Shown here: positions 8,494 to 17,045 of the stretch, in pieces
How the letters are laid out: each line of letters opens with the position of its first letter
Position numbering within the stretch: position 1 is the stretch's first letter
DNA from: Tepidicaulis sp002389665
GTDB taxonomy: Bacteria > Pseudomonadota > Alphaproteobacteria > Parvibaculales > Parvibaculaceae
DNA: 64,000 nucleotides
Reading direction: 5' to 3'
Assembly: GCF_965222285.1 (NCBI RefSeq)
Contig: NZ_OZ244942.1
Span: 558,001-622,000 of the forward strand
The notes under the pieces: model-generated
The model's input: the letters and a program-made list of their open reading frames with translations, nothing else
Database searches by the model: none
What the model was told of the DNA's origin: nothing
Made by a program: the position numbers and the translations under genes

Positions 8494-9474
8494 ATGCGCG
8501 CGCTCAGAGTGCATGAATTGTCGGAGGATATTTCCGTCCTGCGGATGGATGAGGTCGAGCTGCCGCCGCCCGGCGAGGGCGAGGTGCGGCTTGGCCTGAA
8601 AGCCTGCTCCATCAATTTTCCCGATATCTTGATGGTGCAGGGCAAATATCAATTCAAGCCGGAACTGCCTTTCTCCCCAGGTATGGAAGGGGCGGGCGTC
8701 GTGCTCGAGGTGGGGCCGGGCGTTACCGCGCTCAAACCCGGCGATGAGGTCGTTGCGGGGCTGCGCATCGGCGGCTTTGCCGAGGAAGTGAACGCGCAGG
8801 CCTCTGCCTGCCGGCCCATACCGGAAGGCATGGATTTCATCAAGGCCGCTGCTTATCCCGCAGCTTACCTCACCGCCTATGTGGCGCTCGTCATTCGCGG
8901 CAATCTGCAAAAGGGCGAAACGCTGCTTGTCCACGGGGCAACCGGCGGCGTCGGTATGGCCGCCGTCGATGTCGGCAAATTACTCGGCGCGACGGTCATT
9001 GCCACTTCCGCGTCGGATGAAAAACTCGATGCGGTGAAAAAACGCGGCGCCGATTACACGCTCAATGTCACGGAAGGCTTCAAAGACAAGGTAAAAGAGT
9101 TGACGGACGGGCGCGGCGCGGATGTGATTTACGATCCGGTGGGCGGGGACGTTTTCGATGAAAGCGTGCGCTGCATCGCCTGGAACGGGCGGCTGCTCAT
9201 CATCGGCTTTACCAGCGGGCGCATTCCTTCCGTCCCGGTTAATATGCCGCTTATCAAAGGCTTTTCCGTTGTCGGCGTGCGCGCCGGGGAATATGGCCGC
9301 CGGGACCCGGAAGCGGGCAAGCGCAACATCGAAACCATCGACCGCTGGGCGGCGGAGGGCAAGATCGACCCTTATGTCTGCGCGACCTTTCCGCTTGAAA
9401 AAGCCGTCGATGCCATGCGTCTTCTCCAGGAGCGCAAGGCCATCGGCAAGGTCGTTGTGACGATGGGAGAATAA
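8494..9474 (+). CDS. NADPH:quinone oxidoreductase-type zinc-free MDR
   Basis: The 326-residue medium-chain reductase has an N-terminal GroES-like domain (FSPGMEGAGVVLEVGPGV) and a Rossmann domain with GATGGVGMAAVDVGKLLGAT around residues 148-168. The structural and catalytic zinc ligands of alcohol dehydrogenases are absent, so it belongs to the QOR/enoyl reductase group that transfers hydride from NADPH to quinones or enones. GGGAGG precedes the start. It is the last gene of the TetR-hydrolase-reductase unit, which ends at the strong hairpin at 9486. Substrate is not known; an enoyl-thioester or enone would suit its neighbours. Confidence 0.92.
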   Translation: MRALRVHELSEDISVLRMDEVELPPPGEGEVRLGLKACSINFPDILMVQGKYQFKPELPFSPGMEGAGVVLEVGPGVTALKPGDEVVAGLRIGGFAEEVNAQASACRPIPEGMDFIKAAAYPAAYLTAYVALVIRGNLQKGETLLVHGATGGVGMAAVDVGKLLGATVIATSASDEKLDAVKKRGADYTLNVTEGFKDKVKELTDGRGADVIYDPVGGDVFDESVRCIAWNGRLLIIGFTSGRIPSVPVNMPLIKGFSVVGVRAGEYGRRDPEAGKRNIETIDRWAAEGKIDPYVCATFPLEKAVDAMRLLQERKAIGKVVVTMGE

Positions 9475-9485
9475 CGTGGCGCGCG

Positions 9486-9521
9486 GGGGCAGCCGGAACT
9501 TGTACCGGCTGCCCCTTTGCT
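9486..9521 (+). terminator. Rho-independent terminator of the TetR-hydrolase-QOR unit
   Basis: An 11-bp perfect stem (GGGGCAGCCGG at 9486-9496 with CCGGCTGCCCC at 9505-9515) and an 8-base loop are followed by TTTGCTTT. It starts 12 bases after the stop of the oxidoreductase and separates it from the convergent SDR gene. Confidence 0.85.
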
Positions 9522-9524
9522 TTC

Positions 9525-10415
9525 TCAAACGCTGCGCTTTGCCTTGTCCTTGTCGTTCGCGCCGCGGATCATCTCCTGCATCTGCTTCCATTCCTCATCC
9601 GTGACCTTGGAAAGACGCGGATAGAAATTGCCGCCGCTTGCATTGTAAGCCGCGCCGTCGATGGCAATCGTCTGCCCCGTCAGATACTCGCAACCATCGC
9701 CCATCAGGAATGAGGCAAGGTTTGCGAGCTCCGGCATTTCGCCGACGCGGCCCATGGGAATGCCCTGGCGCGAGGCATCGCCCTCCGCGCTTTCGCCGGG
9801 GCTGAGCCGCGCCCAGGCGCCTTCGGTCGGGAAGGGGCCGGGGGCAATGGCGTTGAGGCGGATGCCGTATTGGCCCCATTCGGCGGCAAGCGACTGCGTC
9901 ATCACATTGATGCCCGCCTTCGACATGGCCGATGGTACCGTGTAAGGCCCGCCATTCCACACCCAGGTGGTGAGAATGGAAATCACCGAGCCTTTATGCC
10001 CGCCCTCGATCCAGCGCTTGCCGATGGAGTGGGTCACATAGAAGGAGCCGTGAAAAACGATATTGGCAATGGCATCGAAGCCGCGGGTGGAAAGGTCTTT
10101 CGTCGGGCTGATGAAATTGCCCGCGGCATTGTTGACGAGGCCGCTCAAGGGTCCGTCCGCCCAGATATCGGTCACCATTTCATCGACGGCTTCCGCCACG
10201 CGGATGTCGCAGGCATGGGTTTTGACGCTGCCCCCATGCTTGTCCATCAGTTCCTTGGCGGTTTCATCGAGCACCGCCTTGCGCCGCCCGCAAATGTGAA
10301 TGTCGGCGCCGAGGCGCAGAAAATCCTCGGCCATGACTTTGCCGAGGCCCGTGCCCCCGCCGGTGACGAGAATGCGTTTGCCTTTCAACAGGCCGTCGCG
10401 AAGCATGGATGTCAT
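9525..10415 (-). CDS. SDR oxidoreductase of the 2,4-dienoyl-CoA reductase (DECR) type
   Basis: The 296-residue short-chain dehydrogenase has the cofactor motif TGGGTGLGKVMAEDF at the N-terminus. NNAAGNFISPTKDLS, about residue 100, is the hallmark of mitochondrial-type 2,4-dienoyl-CoA reductases. The usual YxxxK is replaced by SxxxK (PSAMSKAG), again as in DECR enzymes. That enzyme removes conjugated double bonds during beta-oxidation of unsaturated acyl-CoAs using NADPH. GGGAGG lies just upstream of the start. The gene converges with the QOR gene. General annotation would be plain SDR; the DECR assignment is by motif and needs a tree. Confidence 0.88.
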   Translation of the reverse strand: MTSMLRDGLLKGKRILVTGGGTGLGKVMAEDFLRLGADIHICGRRKAVLDETAKELMDKHGGSVKTHACDIRVAEAVDEMVTDIWADGPLSGLVNNAAGNFISPTKDLSTRGFDAIANIVFHGSFYVTHSIGKRWIEGGHKGSVISILTTWVWNGGPYTVPSAMSKAGINVMTQSLAAEWGQYGIRLNAIAPGPFPTEGAWARLSPGESAEGDASRQGIPMGRVGEMPELANLASFLMGDGCEYLTGQTIAIDGAAYNASGGNFYPRLSKVTDEEWKQMQEMIRGANDKDKAKRSV

Positions 10416-10531
10416 GTCATCCTCCCTGATCTGTTCTTATGAGGAGGAAGATAGCAATTCAGCCGCGCTTGGCGAGCCTTTGATGGGAAGGCTCAGCAAA
10501 CGCGCGGCGGACGCGGCGTCTCCTGGCCCGA

Positions 10532-10879
10532 TTATTCCGCCTCGATATCCGTCTTGTTGGGATAGAAGGCGAAATATTCCTTGATAGGCTCTGCCTGGGC
10601 GATCGGTGTTTCGTAAGACCAGGCGGCATTTTCGATCTGCGTGTCGCCGGCCGCTGCATGCCAATGGGCCGCATCGCCTTTCTTCGGGCAATGGGTCACG
10701 CGGTCCGAGCGGGTGAAAAGCGCCATCGCCACATCGGCGCGCGGAATGTAGAACATATCCGGCAGCCCCGTTTCATGCAGCACCAGCGCATTCGTGGAAG
10801 CAGCCAGCACCTCGCCGCCATGGCGCACGGTGACTTTGCCTTTGTAAGGGGTGAAGCTGATGGGAGCCGGTGTCGCCAT
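10532..10879 (-). CDS. DUF427 family protein
   Basis: The product is a 115-residue cytosolic protein. The DUF427 signature is clear: VRHGGEVLAAST, LHETGLPDMFYIPRADV and THCPKKGDAAHWHA. Its length and single-domain organisation are normal for the family. The fold is beta-rich, related to a nucleotidyltransferase-like or cysteine-containing small barrel, and the biochemical function is not established. It is followed on the same strand by nothing closer than the SDR, and a DUF6460 gene lies 18 bases upstream, so DUF6460-DUF427 is probably one unit. Confidence 0.88.
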   Translation of the reverse strand: MATPAPISFTPYKGKVTVRHGGEVLAASTNALVLHETGLPDMFYIPRADVAMALFTRSDRVTHCPKKGDAAHWHAAAGDTQIENAAWSYETPIAQAEPIKEYFAFYPNKTDIEAE

Positions 10880-10897
10880 GGAATGATCCTTCCAATA

Positions 10898-11176
10898 TCA
10901 GTCTTTGCGCTGCGGCTCTTTCTCCACGAAGACGGACCAGAGCCGTACCACCAGCCATATAGGAAGCACGATCACCGCGCCCAATAGAAAATAAGTGAAC
11001 GACCAGTCGATGAGGTTGAAGCCCATTTCCCAGACCCTGCTGATCGTGCCCAGAAAATCTTCCCAAAGCTGCCAGGGTTCGATGCCGAAAATGGCCAGCA
11101 CGATGCCGACGCCCACGGAGGCAAGGATGAGTTTGATCAATGTGGGCAGAATGGGTCCGCCGAAAATCTTGTCCAT
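10898..11176 (-). CDS. DUF6460 small membrane protein
   Basis: This 92-residue protein has two hydrophobic helices, about residues 9-30 (LIKLILASVGVGIVLAIFGI) and 57-82 (WSFTYFLLGAVIVLPIWLVV), with a basic cytoplasmic tail ending in KEPQRKD. This matches the alphaproteobacterial DUF6460 membrane proteins of unknown role. GAGGAG is found upstream of the ATG. It sits between MscS and DUF427 on the same strand. No functional residue can be named. Confidence 0.8.
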   Translation of the reverse strand: MDKIFGGPILPTLIKLILASVGVGIVLAIFGIEPWQLWEDFLGTISRVWEMGFNLIDWSFTYFLLGAVIVLPIWLVVRLWSVFVEKEPQRKD

Positions 11177-11243
11177 GGCGCGTCGCTCTCCTCAGCCTTT
11201 GGCCCTTCTGTTCTTGTGTAAAGGGTGGCCATAAATTCCGGCA

Positions 11244-11275
11244 GAAGCAAGGCCGCTCTAGGAGGGCCTTGCTTC
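11244..11275 (-). terminator. Stem-loop downstream of the MscS gene
   Basis: GAAGCAAGGCC (11244-11254) pairs perfectly with GGCCTTGCTTC (11265-11275), an 11-bp stem. It lies 18 bases after the stop of the mechanosensitive-channel gene. There is no T-run on either side, so it may be a weak terminator or an mRNA-end stabiliser. Confidence 0.5.
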
Positions 11276-11293
11276 CCCGGCATGCGAGGCGCC

Positions 11294-12127
11294 TTAATCG
11301 GCGGCGTTGTAAACGGTGCGCGAGGGGAAGGGGATGGTGATCCCGCCGCGGTCGAATTCTTCTTTCACCGCCTTGGTTAGGTCGAATTTGACCGGCCAGT
11401 AATCCCCCGTCGCCGTCCAGGAACGGGTGACGATATCGACCGAGCTTTCGCCGAGCCCCAGCACCGCGATAAAGGGCTCGGGGTCTTTGAGGATGCGCGC
11501 GTCTTTTGCAATTTCCGCTTTGATGATGTCCATCGCCTTGTTGATGTCATCGCCGTAGGAAATGCCGAAAGTAATGTCCACACGCCGCGTCGAATAAGCG
11601 TTGTAATTGCGGATCGCCTGACCCCAGACGCTGGAATTGGGCACGATGATCTGCACATTGTCCGGCGTGTTGAGCTCGGTGGTAAAAAGCGTGAGCTCTT
11701 TCACGGTACCGGCGATGCCGCCGACCTCCACATATTGCCCGGTGCGGAAGGGCCGGAAGATGAGGAGCATAACCCCGGCCGCCACATTGGAAAGCGTGCC
11801 TTGCAGCGCAAGACCGACGGCGAGACCGGCAGCGCCAAGCACCGCGATAAGGCTCGTCGTCTCGATGCCGAACTGGCCGAGCACGGCAAGTACCGTCACG
11901 ATGATGACGAGATAGCGGACAATGGCGCCGAAGAAGTTTTTCAGCATGTCGTCGAAGCGCGGCATCCGCCCGAGACCCCGTACCGTCCAGTTCCGCGCCC
12001 GCCCGGCAAACCAGAACCCGATAATCAGAATGGCGACGGCGCCGATCAGGTTCAGCCCGTGTTCGACCACCAGCGGCATCAGCGCGTCGGCGTTTTCCTG
12101 AAACAGCTTCATCCATTCTTCCGGCAT
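11294..12127 (-). CDS. Small-conductance mechanosensitive channel, MscS family
   Basis: The product is a 277-residue inner-membrane channel that releases solutes on hypo-osmotic shock. It has three transmembrane segments: about residues 20-42 (NLIGAVAILIIGFWFAG), 60-85 and 87-115. The pore helix LGAAGLAVGLALQGTLSNVAAG is the MscS TM3 signature. It is followed by the beta domain (VEVGGIAGTVKELTLFTT) and the alpha-beta vestibule. The ATG at 12127 has AGGGGA six bases upstream, whereas the upstream alternative does not. Its size equals E. coli MscS (about 286). It is divergent from the helicase gene. Confidence 0.95.
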   Translation of the reverse strand: MPEEWMKLFQENADALMPLVVEHGLNLIGAVAILIIGFWFAGRARNWTVRGLGRMPRFDDMLKNFFGAIVRYLVIIVTVLAVLGQFGIETTSLIAVLGAAGLAVGLALQGTLSNVAAGVMLLIFRPFRTGQYVEVGGIAGTVKELTLFTTELNTPDNVQIIVPNSSVWGQAIRNYNAYSTRRVDITFGISYGDDINKAMDIIKAEIAKDARILKDPEPFIAVLGLGESSVDIVTRSWTATGDYWPVKFDLTKAVKEEFDRGGITIPFPSRTVYNAAD

Positions 12128-12326
12128 AATATCCCCTTGGCTCTGGCAGTATGGTTTTGGCTTTGCGTGCCGGGGCATCTAGAGCCCACTGGCGCTGGGT
12201 CAAAGCCCGCATTGGCCCCATGTTGGCGCGCCGGGCCGGATTCGGCCAGTTTTTTTGCAAGGCTTGCAAAGGGGAAGAACCTGCCTTCGCTGTTTCTGCC
12301 GCGCCCCGGCCCGCTATACTGAGGCC

Positions 12327-14855
12327 ATGAAGAATCCCGCCTTTGAGAGCACCGCGGATGCGGCCTGCCCGCTGCCTGCCCGTTTCGGCAATTGGTTTGC
12401 CCGGCGCGGCTGGCCGCTGCGCGCCCATCAGCGCGAGCTGACCGAGCTTGGCCTTGCGGGGCAATCGGCGCTGCTTATCGCGCCGACGGGCGGGGGCAAG
12501 ACGCTGGCAGGTTTCCTTGCCAGCCTGATCGAGCTTTCCGAGGAGGGCGCGCATCCCGGTGGTATTCACACGCTTTACATCTCCCCGCTGAAAGCGCTTG
12601 CCGTCGATGTGCGGCGGAACCTTGAAATTCCTATCGAGGAAATGGGCCTCGATATCCGCCTTGAAACACGCACCGGTGATACGCCGCAGAACCGCCGCCA
12701 GCGCCAGCGGCGCGACCCGCCCGACATTTTGATGACGACACCGGAGCAATTGGCGCTGCTGTTGTCTTATGAAGATGCGCCGCGGCTTTTTTCTTCGCTG
12801 CAATGCGTGGTGCTGGACGAGCTTCATGCGCTCGCCAATACCAAGCGCGGGGATTTGCTGGCGCTCGATTTGGCCCGTCTTTCCGCGCTTGCCCCTTCCA
12901 TGCGGCGCATCGGCCTCTCGGCCACCGTGGCCGAGCCCGATCAGCTGCGCCGCTATCTCGTGCCGCAAGTGGAAGGTGAAGAGCGGCGGAGCGCATTGGT
13001 CAAAGGGGAAGGCGGCGCGGTGCCGGAAATCGGCATTCTGACGCCGGAAGTGCGCATCCCCTGGTCCGGCCATTCGGCGCGCCATGCGCTGCCCGCCATT
13101 TATGAGGAAATCCGCAAGAACAAGACCGTGCTGATTTTCGTCAACACGCGCTCCCAGGCGGAATTCATCTTCCGCGATCTCTGGTACATCAATGAAGACA
13201 ATCTGCCCATCGCGCTCCATCACGGCTCGCTCTCCACTGAGCAGCGGCGCAAGGTGGAAGCGGCGATGGCGGCAGGCAGCTTGCGGGCCGTCGTCTGCAC
13301 CTCCACCCTCGATCTCGGCATCGACTGGGGGGATGTGGACCTCGTTTTGAATGTGGGCGCGCCGAAAGGTTCAAGCCGTCTTTTGCAGCGCATCGGGCGG
13401 GCCAATCACCGCCTGTCCGATCCGAGCCGCGCCTTGCTTGTCCCGGCCAACCGTTTCGAGGTGCTGGAATGCGAGGCGGCGCGCGCGGCGGCCCTTGCGG
13501 GCATTCATGACGGCATGGCGCCGAAGCGCGGCTCGCTCGATGTGCTTGCCCAGCATATTATGGGCATGGCCTGCTCGGCTCCTTTCGATGCGGACGAACT
13601 TTACGGTGAAGTGCGCAGCGCCGCCCCTTACGCGCATCTCACCCGCGCGCGTTTCGACAAGGTACTTTCGTTCGTTGAAACGGGCGGCTACGCGCTGCGC
13701 ACCTATGACCGCTACAGGCGCCTGCGCCCTAACAATATTTTCAAGCAGGACCGGCGCTACCGCCTCGCCCATCCCCGCCTTGCGCAGCAATATAGAATGA
13801 ATGTCGGCACCATCGTCGAAGCGCCGATGCTGAAAGTGCGTCTGGTGCGCCGCCGCCCGAGTGCCGGCGCGCCGGTGCGCGGCGGACGCGTCCTCGGGGA
13901 AATCGAGGAATATTTTATCGAGCAGCTTGTCCCCGGCGACACGTTTCTTTTTGCTGGCAAAATCCTGCGTTTCGAAGGGCTGGTGGAAACGGAAGCCTAT
14001 GTCACAAGCTCGAAAAGCGAGAACCCGGCCATTCCCTCTTATGCGGGCGGCAAGTTTCCGCTTTCCACCTATCTTGCCGAAGAAGTGCGGCGCATGCTCT
14101 CCCAGCCGGCAAGCTGGAAACATCTGCCCGATCAAGTGTCCGAATGGCTGCGCATTCAAGAATGGCGCTCGGAGCTGCCGGGTCTCAACGATCTTCTGGC
14201 CGAAACCTTTCCGCGCAACGATAAGTTCTATTTCATTTGCTATCCCTTTGAAGGGCGCCTTGCCCATCAAACGCTCGGCATGCTTTTGACACGCCGCCTG
14301 GAGCGGGCAGGGGCGCGTCCAATGGGCTTTGTGGCGTCCGAATATTCGCTCGCCATCTGGTGCTTGCGCGATGTGGGGCTGATGGCCGAACGCGGGGATA
14401 TCTCTCTTGCTGCGCTCTTCGATGAGGACATGCTGGGCGATGATCTGGAGAACTGGCTTGCCGAATCCAATCTGATGAAGCGCACATTCCGCAATTGCGC
14501 CGTCATTTCCGGCCTCATCGAGCGGCGCTTTCCGGGCAAGGAAAAGAGCGGGCGGCAGGTAACGTTTTCCTCCGATCTGATTTACGACGTGCTGCGCGAG
14601 CATGAGCCGGATCACATTCTGCTGGAAGCAACCTGGGAGGATGCGGCGGCAGGTTTTCTCGATGTCGCCCGTGTCGCCGCCATGCTGTCCCGCATCAAGG
14701 GCCGCATCCGCTTGAAGCGGCTGGACCGTGTCTCGCCCCTTGCTGTGCCCGCTCTCCTTGATATCGGCAAGGAACCTGTTTATGGCGAGGCAAGCGAGGC
14801 GCTTCTGGCGGAAGCGGCGGATGATTTGATCGAAGAGGCGACACGGCTTGTCTGA
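12327..14855 (+). CDS. Ligase-associated DNA damage response DEXH-box helicase (Lhr-like)
   Basis: The 842-residue superfamily 2 ATPase has Walker A IAPTGGGKTLAG at about residue 50, then VVLDELHAL (DExH), IGLSATVAE, FVNTRSQAEFIF and the motif V/VI block TLDLGIDWGDVDLV followed by QRIGRANHR. A long Lhr-type C-terminal region follows. Genes of this family normally travel with an ATP-dependent DNA ligase, an exonuclease and PdeM as a repair set. The start at 12327 is the first ATG consistent with family length. The stop overlaps the TTG start of pdeM by 8 bases, so the two are cotranslated. The ligase and exonuclease are not in this window. Confidence 0.95.
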   Translation: MKNPAFESTADAACPLPARFGNWFARRGWPLRAHQRELTELGLAGQSALLIAPTGGGKTLAGFLASLIELSEEGAHPGGIHTLYISPLKALAVDVRRNLEIPIEEMGLDIRLETRTGDTPQNRRQRQRRDPPDILMTTPEQLALLLSYEDAPRLFSSLQCVVLDELHALANTKRGDLLALDLARLSALAPSMRRIGLSATVAEPDQLRRYLVPQVEGEERRSALVKGEGGAVPEIGILTPEVRIPWSGHSARHALPAIYEEIRKNKTVLIFVNTRSQAEFIFRDLWYINEDNLPIALHHGSLSTEQRRKVEAAMAAGSLRAVVCTSTLDLGIDWGDVDLVLNVGAPKGSSRLLQRIGRANHRLSDPSRALLVPANRFEVLECEAARAAALAGIHDGMAPKRGSLDVLAQHIMGMACSAPFDADELYGEVRSAAPYAHLTRARFDKVLSFVETGGYALRTYDRYRRLRPNNIFKQDRRYRLAHPRLAQQYRMNVGTIVEAPMLKVRLVRRRPSAGAPVRGGRVLGEIEEYFIEQLVPGDTFLFAGKILRFEGLVETEAYVTSSKSENPAIPSYAGGKFPLSTYLAEEVRRMLSQPASWKHLPDQVSEWLRIQEWRSELPGLNDLLAETFPRNDKFYFICYPFEGRLAHQTLGMLLTRRLERAGARPMGFVASEYSLAIWCLRDVGLMAERGDISLAALFDEDMLGDDLENWLAESNLMKRTFRNCAVISGLIERRFPGKEKSGRQVTFSSDLIYDVLREHEPDHILLEATWEDAAAGFLDVARVAAMLSRIKGRIRLKRLDRVSPLAVPALLDIGKEPVYGEASEALLAEAADDLIEEATRLV

Positions 14856-15570
14856 CCTGGCGGCAGAGCAAAAATCGGGCGGCTTGCAGGTGCTGGGCGA
14901 AAAGCTCCAGCCGCTGCCCGAAGGCGCGCTTTACTGGCCGGAGCGGGAAACGCTCATTGTTGCGGATCTTCATTTCGAAAAAGGCTCGGCCTTTGCCGCC
15001 AAGGGCGTGCTCCTGCCGCCTTACGATACGGCGGCAACACTGGCACGGCTCGAGCGGCTCTGCCGGGAGCTTGCCCCTTCAAGAGTGATCGCGCTCGGTG
15101 ACAGCTTCCATGACGGCGAGGCACTGGCCCGGATGGAGGAAGGCGCACGGGAACGCATCCGCGCCTTGGCGGCAAGCACAGACTGGATCTGGATCGAGGG
15201 CAATCACGATCCCGCCCCGCCGCCCTTTTTCGGGGGGAAAGTGGAAAGCGCGGTCGATATGAAACCGCTCATCTTCCGCCATGAACCCCAGGCAGCCCCG
15301 GCCACGGGCGAGGTCGCCGGGCACCTGCACCCATGTGCGGCGGTGCGCGTGCGCGGGCGCAGGCTGAGGCGGCGCTGTTTTGTAAGCGACGGCACGCGGC
15401 TCATCATGCCCTCTTTCGGCGCTTATACGGGCGGGCTCAATGTGCTCGATGCAGCTTTCGCGCCGCTTTTCGCCGGGCTCGATTTTCATGCCTGGATGAT
15501 CGGCGCCGAGCGCATCCATCCCGTCAAAGCCCGCACGCTTTTGCCCGATGGGGGAAGCGGGAAGGGCTGA
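14848..15570 (+). CDS. pdeM: Ligase-associated DNA damage response endonuclease PdeM (metallophosphoesterase)
   Basis: The 240-residue calcineurin-like phosphoesterase carries the metal motifs in order: LIVADLHFEKG (DxH), IALGDSFHD (GDxxHD), WIEGNHD (GNHD) and GEVAGHLHP (GHxH). The family is the partner of the DEXH helicase and acts on nucleic acid in repair. The start is a TTG at 14848 inside the end of the helicase gene; no later ATG keeps the N-terminal helix. The 8-base overlap supports translational coupling. It converges on DUF3429, which ends 5 bases later. Confidence 0.93.
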   Translation: MSDLAAEQKSGGLQVLGEKLQPLPEGALYWPERETLIVADLHFEKGSAFAAKGVLLPPYDTAATLARLERLCRELAPSRVIALGDSFHDGEALARMEEGARERIRALAASTDWIWIEGNHDPAPPPFFGGKVESAVDMKPLIFRHEPQAAPATGEVAGHLHPCAAVRVRGRRLRRRCFVSDGTRLIMPSFGAYTGGLNVLDAAFAPLFAGLDFHAWMIGAERIHPVKARTLLPDGGSGKG

Positions 15571-15574
15571 TCTC

Positions 15575-16105
15575 TTAGCCGATGATGAGCCGGGCGAGCG
15601 CTGCCAGCATCGCCGCCATGGCAAGCAGCGTCAGCGGTGTGCGCAAAAGCCGGTACCAGCCCGGCGCATCACCCGCTTTTACCGTTTGAATATCCGCCAG
15701 ATATTGCCCGCCATAACAGATGATAAGCACGCTGAGCGCCTGTAGCGGCGGCATCAGCAAGGCAAGCCAGGCAATGACGGAGGGAAGAACAGCAGCCGTG
15801 AGCCCCATACGCAGCTCCCGCCGGGTTTCCGTGTCGCTTGCATAGCCGTGTCCGGCCATGGCAAGGCCCCAGCGCGCCCCGCCCAGAAAAGAAAGTATGA
15901 CGGCGCCATAAGCCTGCAGCGCAAAGAGCGCGTCGCGCGCCGCCGGGCTCGGCCAGGCAAGCCAGACGATAAGCGCGGTGCCCGCAAAAGGAATGAGCCC
16001 GGCATAGCCCAAAAGCGTGGCGCTGCCCGGCACTTTGATGCGGGGTTTTTTCTTTCCCGGCTGAACGGCGGGGGCGGAAGGCGCAGTCTTTTCGCTGCTC
16101 GACAT
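15575..16105 (-). CDS. DUF3429 membrane protein
   Basis: The 176-residue protein has a basic, Ala/Pro-rich cytosolic N-terminus (about 30 residues) and then five hydrophobic segments. The DUF3429 pattern is seen in GYAGLIPFAGTALIV and GAVILSFLGGARWG. The family is common in proteobacteria and has no assigned function; a DnaJ-linked homologue in eukaryotes gives no clue here. It is convergent with pdeM and separated by 53 bases from ccdA upstream on the same strand. Confidence 0.85.
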   Translation of the reverse strand: MSSSEKTAPSAPAVQPGKKKPRIKVPGSATLLGYAGLIPFAGTALIVWLAWPSPAARDALFALQAYGAVILSFLGGARWGLAMAGHGYASDTETRRELRMGLTAAVLPSVIAWLALLMPPLQALSVLIICYGGQYLADIQTVKAGDAPGWYRLLRTPLTLLAMAAMLAALARLIIG

Positions 16106-16158
16106 GAAAGGGCTCCCATCCTGAAGCCTTGCGGCTTGCGAGGAGCAGTCTACTGCCT

Positions 16159-16941
16159 TTAGCCGAGTTTCCCTAGTGCGGGAAATGTATTGATGAGATA
16201 GGTCGCGATGAGCTCGAAGGAGCCGAGCACCATCAAGACCCCGGTCCCCACCAGAAGGACGCCCGCCGCGATTTCCACCTTATGCAGGTGCTTGCGGAAG
16301 GAGGCGGAGAAGGCGAGGAAGGCGCGCACGCCGAGCGCTGCGGCAATGAAGGGAATGCCGAGGCCGAGCGAATAGGTGGTCAGCAGCGCGACGCCATAGC
16401 CGAGGCTTTCCTGGGAAGCGGCAAGGGTCAGAATGGTCGCCAGGATCGGCCCGATGCAAGGCGTCCAGCCGAAGGCGAAGGCAAGGCCGATCAGATAGGG
16501 CGCGGCGATCTGCATATAGGCCGGGGCGTCCGCGCCGCCGATCTGCGGCATGAAGCGCACGTCCCGGTCGAGAAAAGCGAAGCGGAAGACGCCCATATAG
16601 TGCAGGCCGAGGATAATGATGATCGAGCCTGCGACCTGGCCGAGGATAACTCTATTGGCCTGGATGAAGGGGTTGATGGCTGAGGCCGAGGCGCCGAGCG
16701 CTACGAAGACCGTGGTAAAGCCGAGCACGAAGCCCAGCGCGCCGAACAGCACCCGCCGGTTGAGCTGGCGAGCGAGAGCAGGATCGTTTGCGCTTTTTTC
16801 CTGGGACTTGGTCAGCTCTTCCAGCGTCGTTCCGGCCATGAAGCAGAGATAGGCCGGCACGAGCGGCAAAACGCAGGGCGAAAGAAAGCTGATCAGCCCG
16901 CCAAGCGCTGCAATCCCGAAACCGCCGTCAAGTCCGCCCAT
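16159..16941 (-). CDS. ccdA: Cytochrome c biogenesis protein CcdA (DsbD-like transmembrane thiol carrier)
   Basis: CcdA carries reducing equivalents across the inner membrane for cytochrome c maturation and other periplasmic thiol targets. The 260-residue product has six hydrophobic helices and the two redox cysteines in SFLSPCVLPLVPAYLCF (TM1) and FGWTPCIGPILA (TM4). The ATG at 16941 is preceded by AAAGGGA at 6 bases; an in-frame upstream ATG lacks one. No dedicated thioredoxin (CcmG/TlpA) gene is adjacent. The neighbouring TIGR02186 and TSUP genes are on the same strand, about 100 bases upstream, and are also linked to sulfur or thiol handling. Confidence 0.95.
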   Translation of the reverse strand: MGGLDGGFGIAALGGLISFLSPCVLPLVPAYLCFMAGTTLEELTKSQEKSANDPALARQLNRRVLFGALGFVLGFTTVFVALGASASAINPFIQANRVILGQVAGSIIIILGLHYMGVFRFAFLDRDVRFMPQIGGADAPAYMQIAAPYLIGLAFAFGWTPCIGPILATILTLAASQESLGYGVALLTTYSLGLGIPFIAAALGVRAFLAFSASFRKHLHKVEIAAGVLLVGTGVLMVLGSFELIATYLINTFPALGKLG

Positions 16942-17045
16942 TTTTGTCCCTTTCGTGATACCGGCCTGAAATGGCACCCGCGCCGTTCACATGCAAGGCG
17001 CGTCTCGTCACACCTGCTTGAAAGGCCGCGAGCGCCGGAAAACCC

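Noticed and set aside
7185..8645. Open frame of 486 residues on the minus strand
   Set aside because: Antisense of the TetR and hydrolase genes, which have clear motifs.
11547..13223. Open frame of 558 residues on the minus strand
   Set aside because: Overlaps both MscS and the helicase in other frames and shows no domain.
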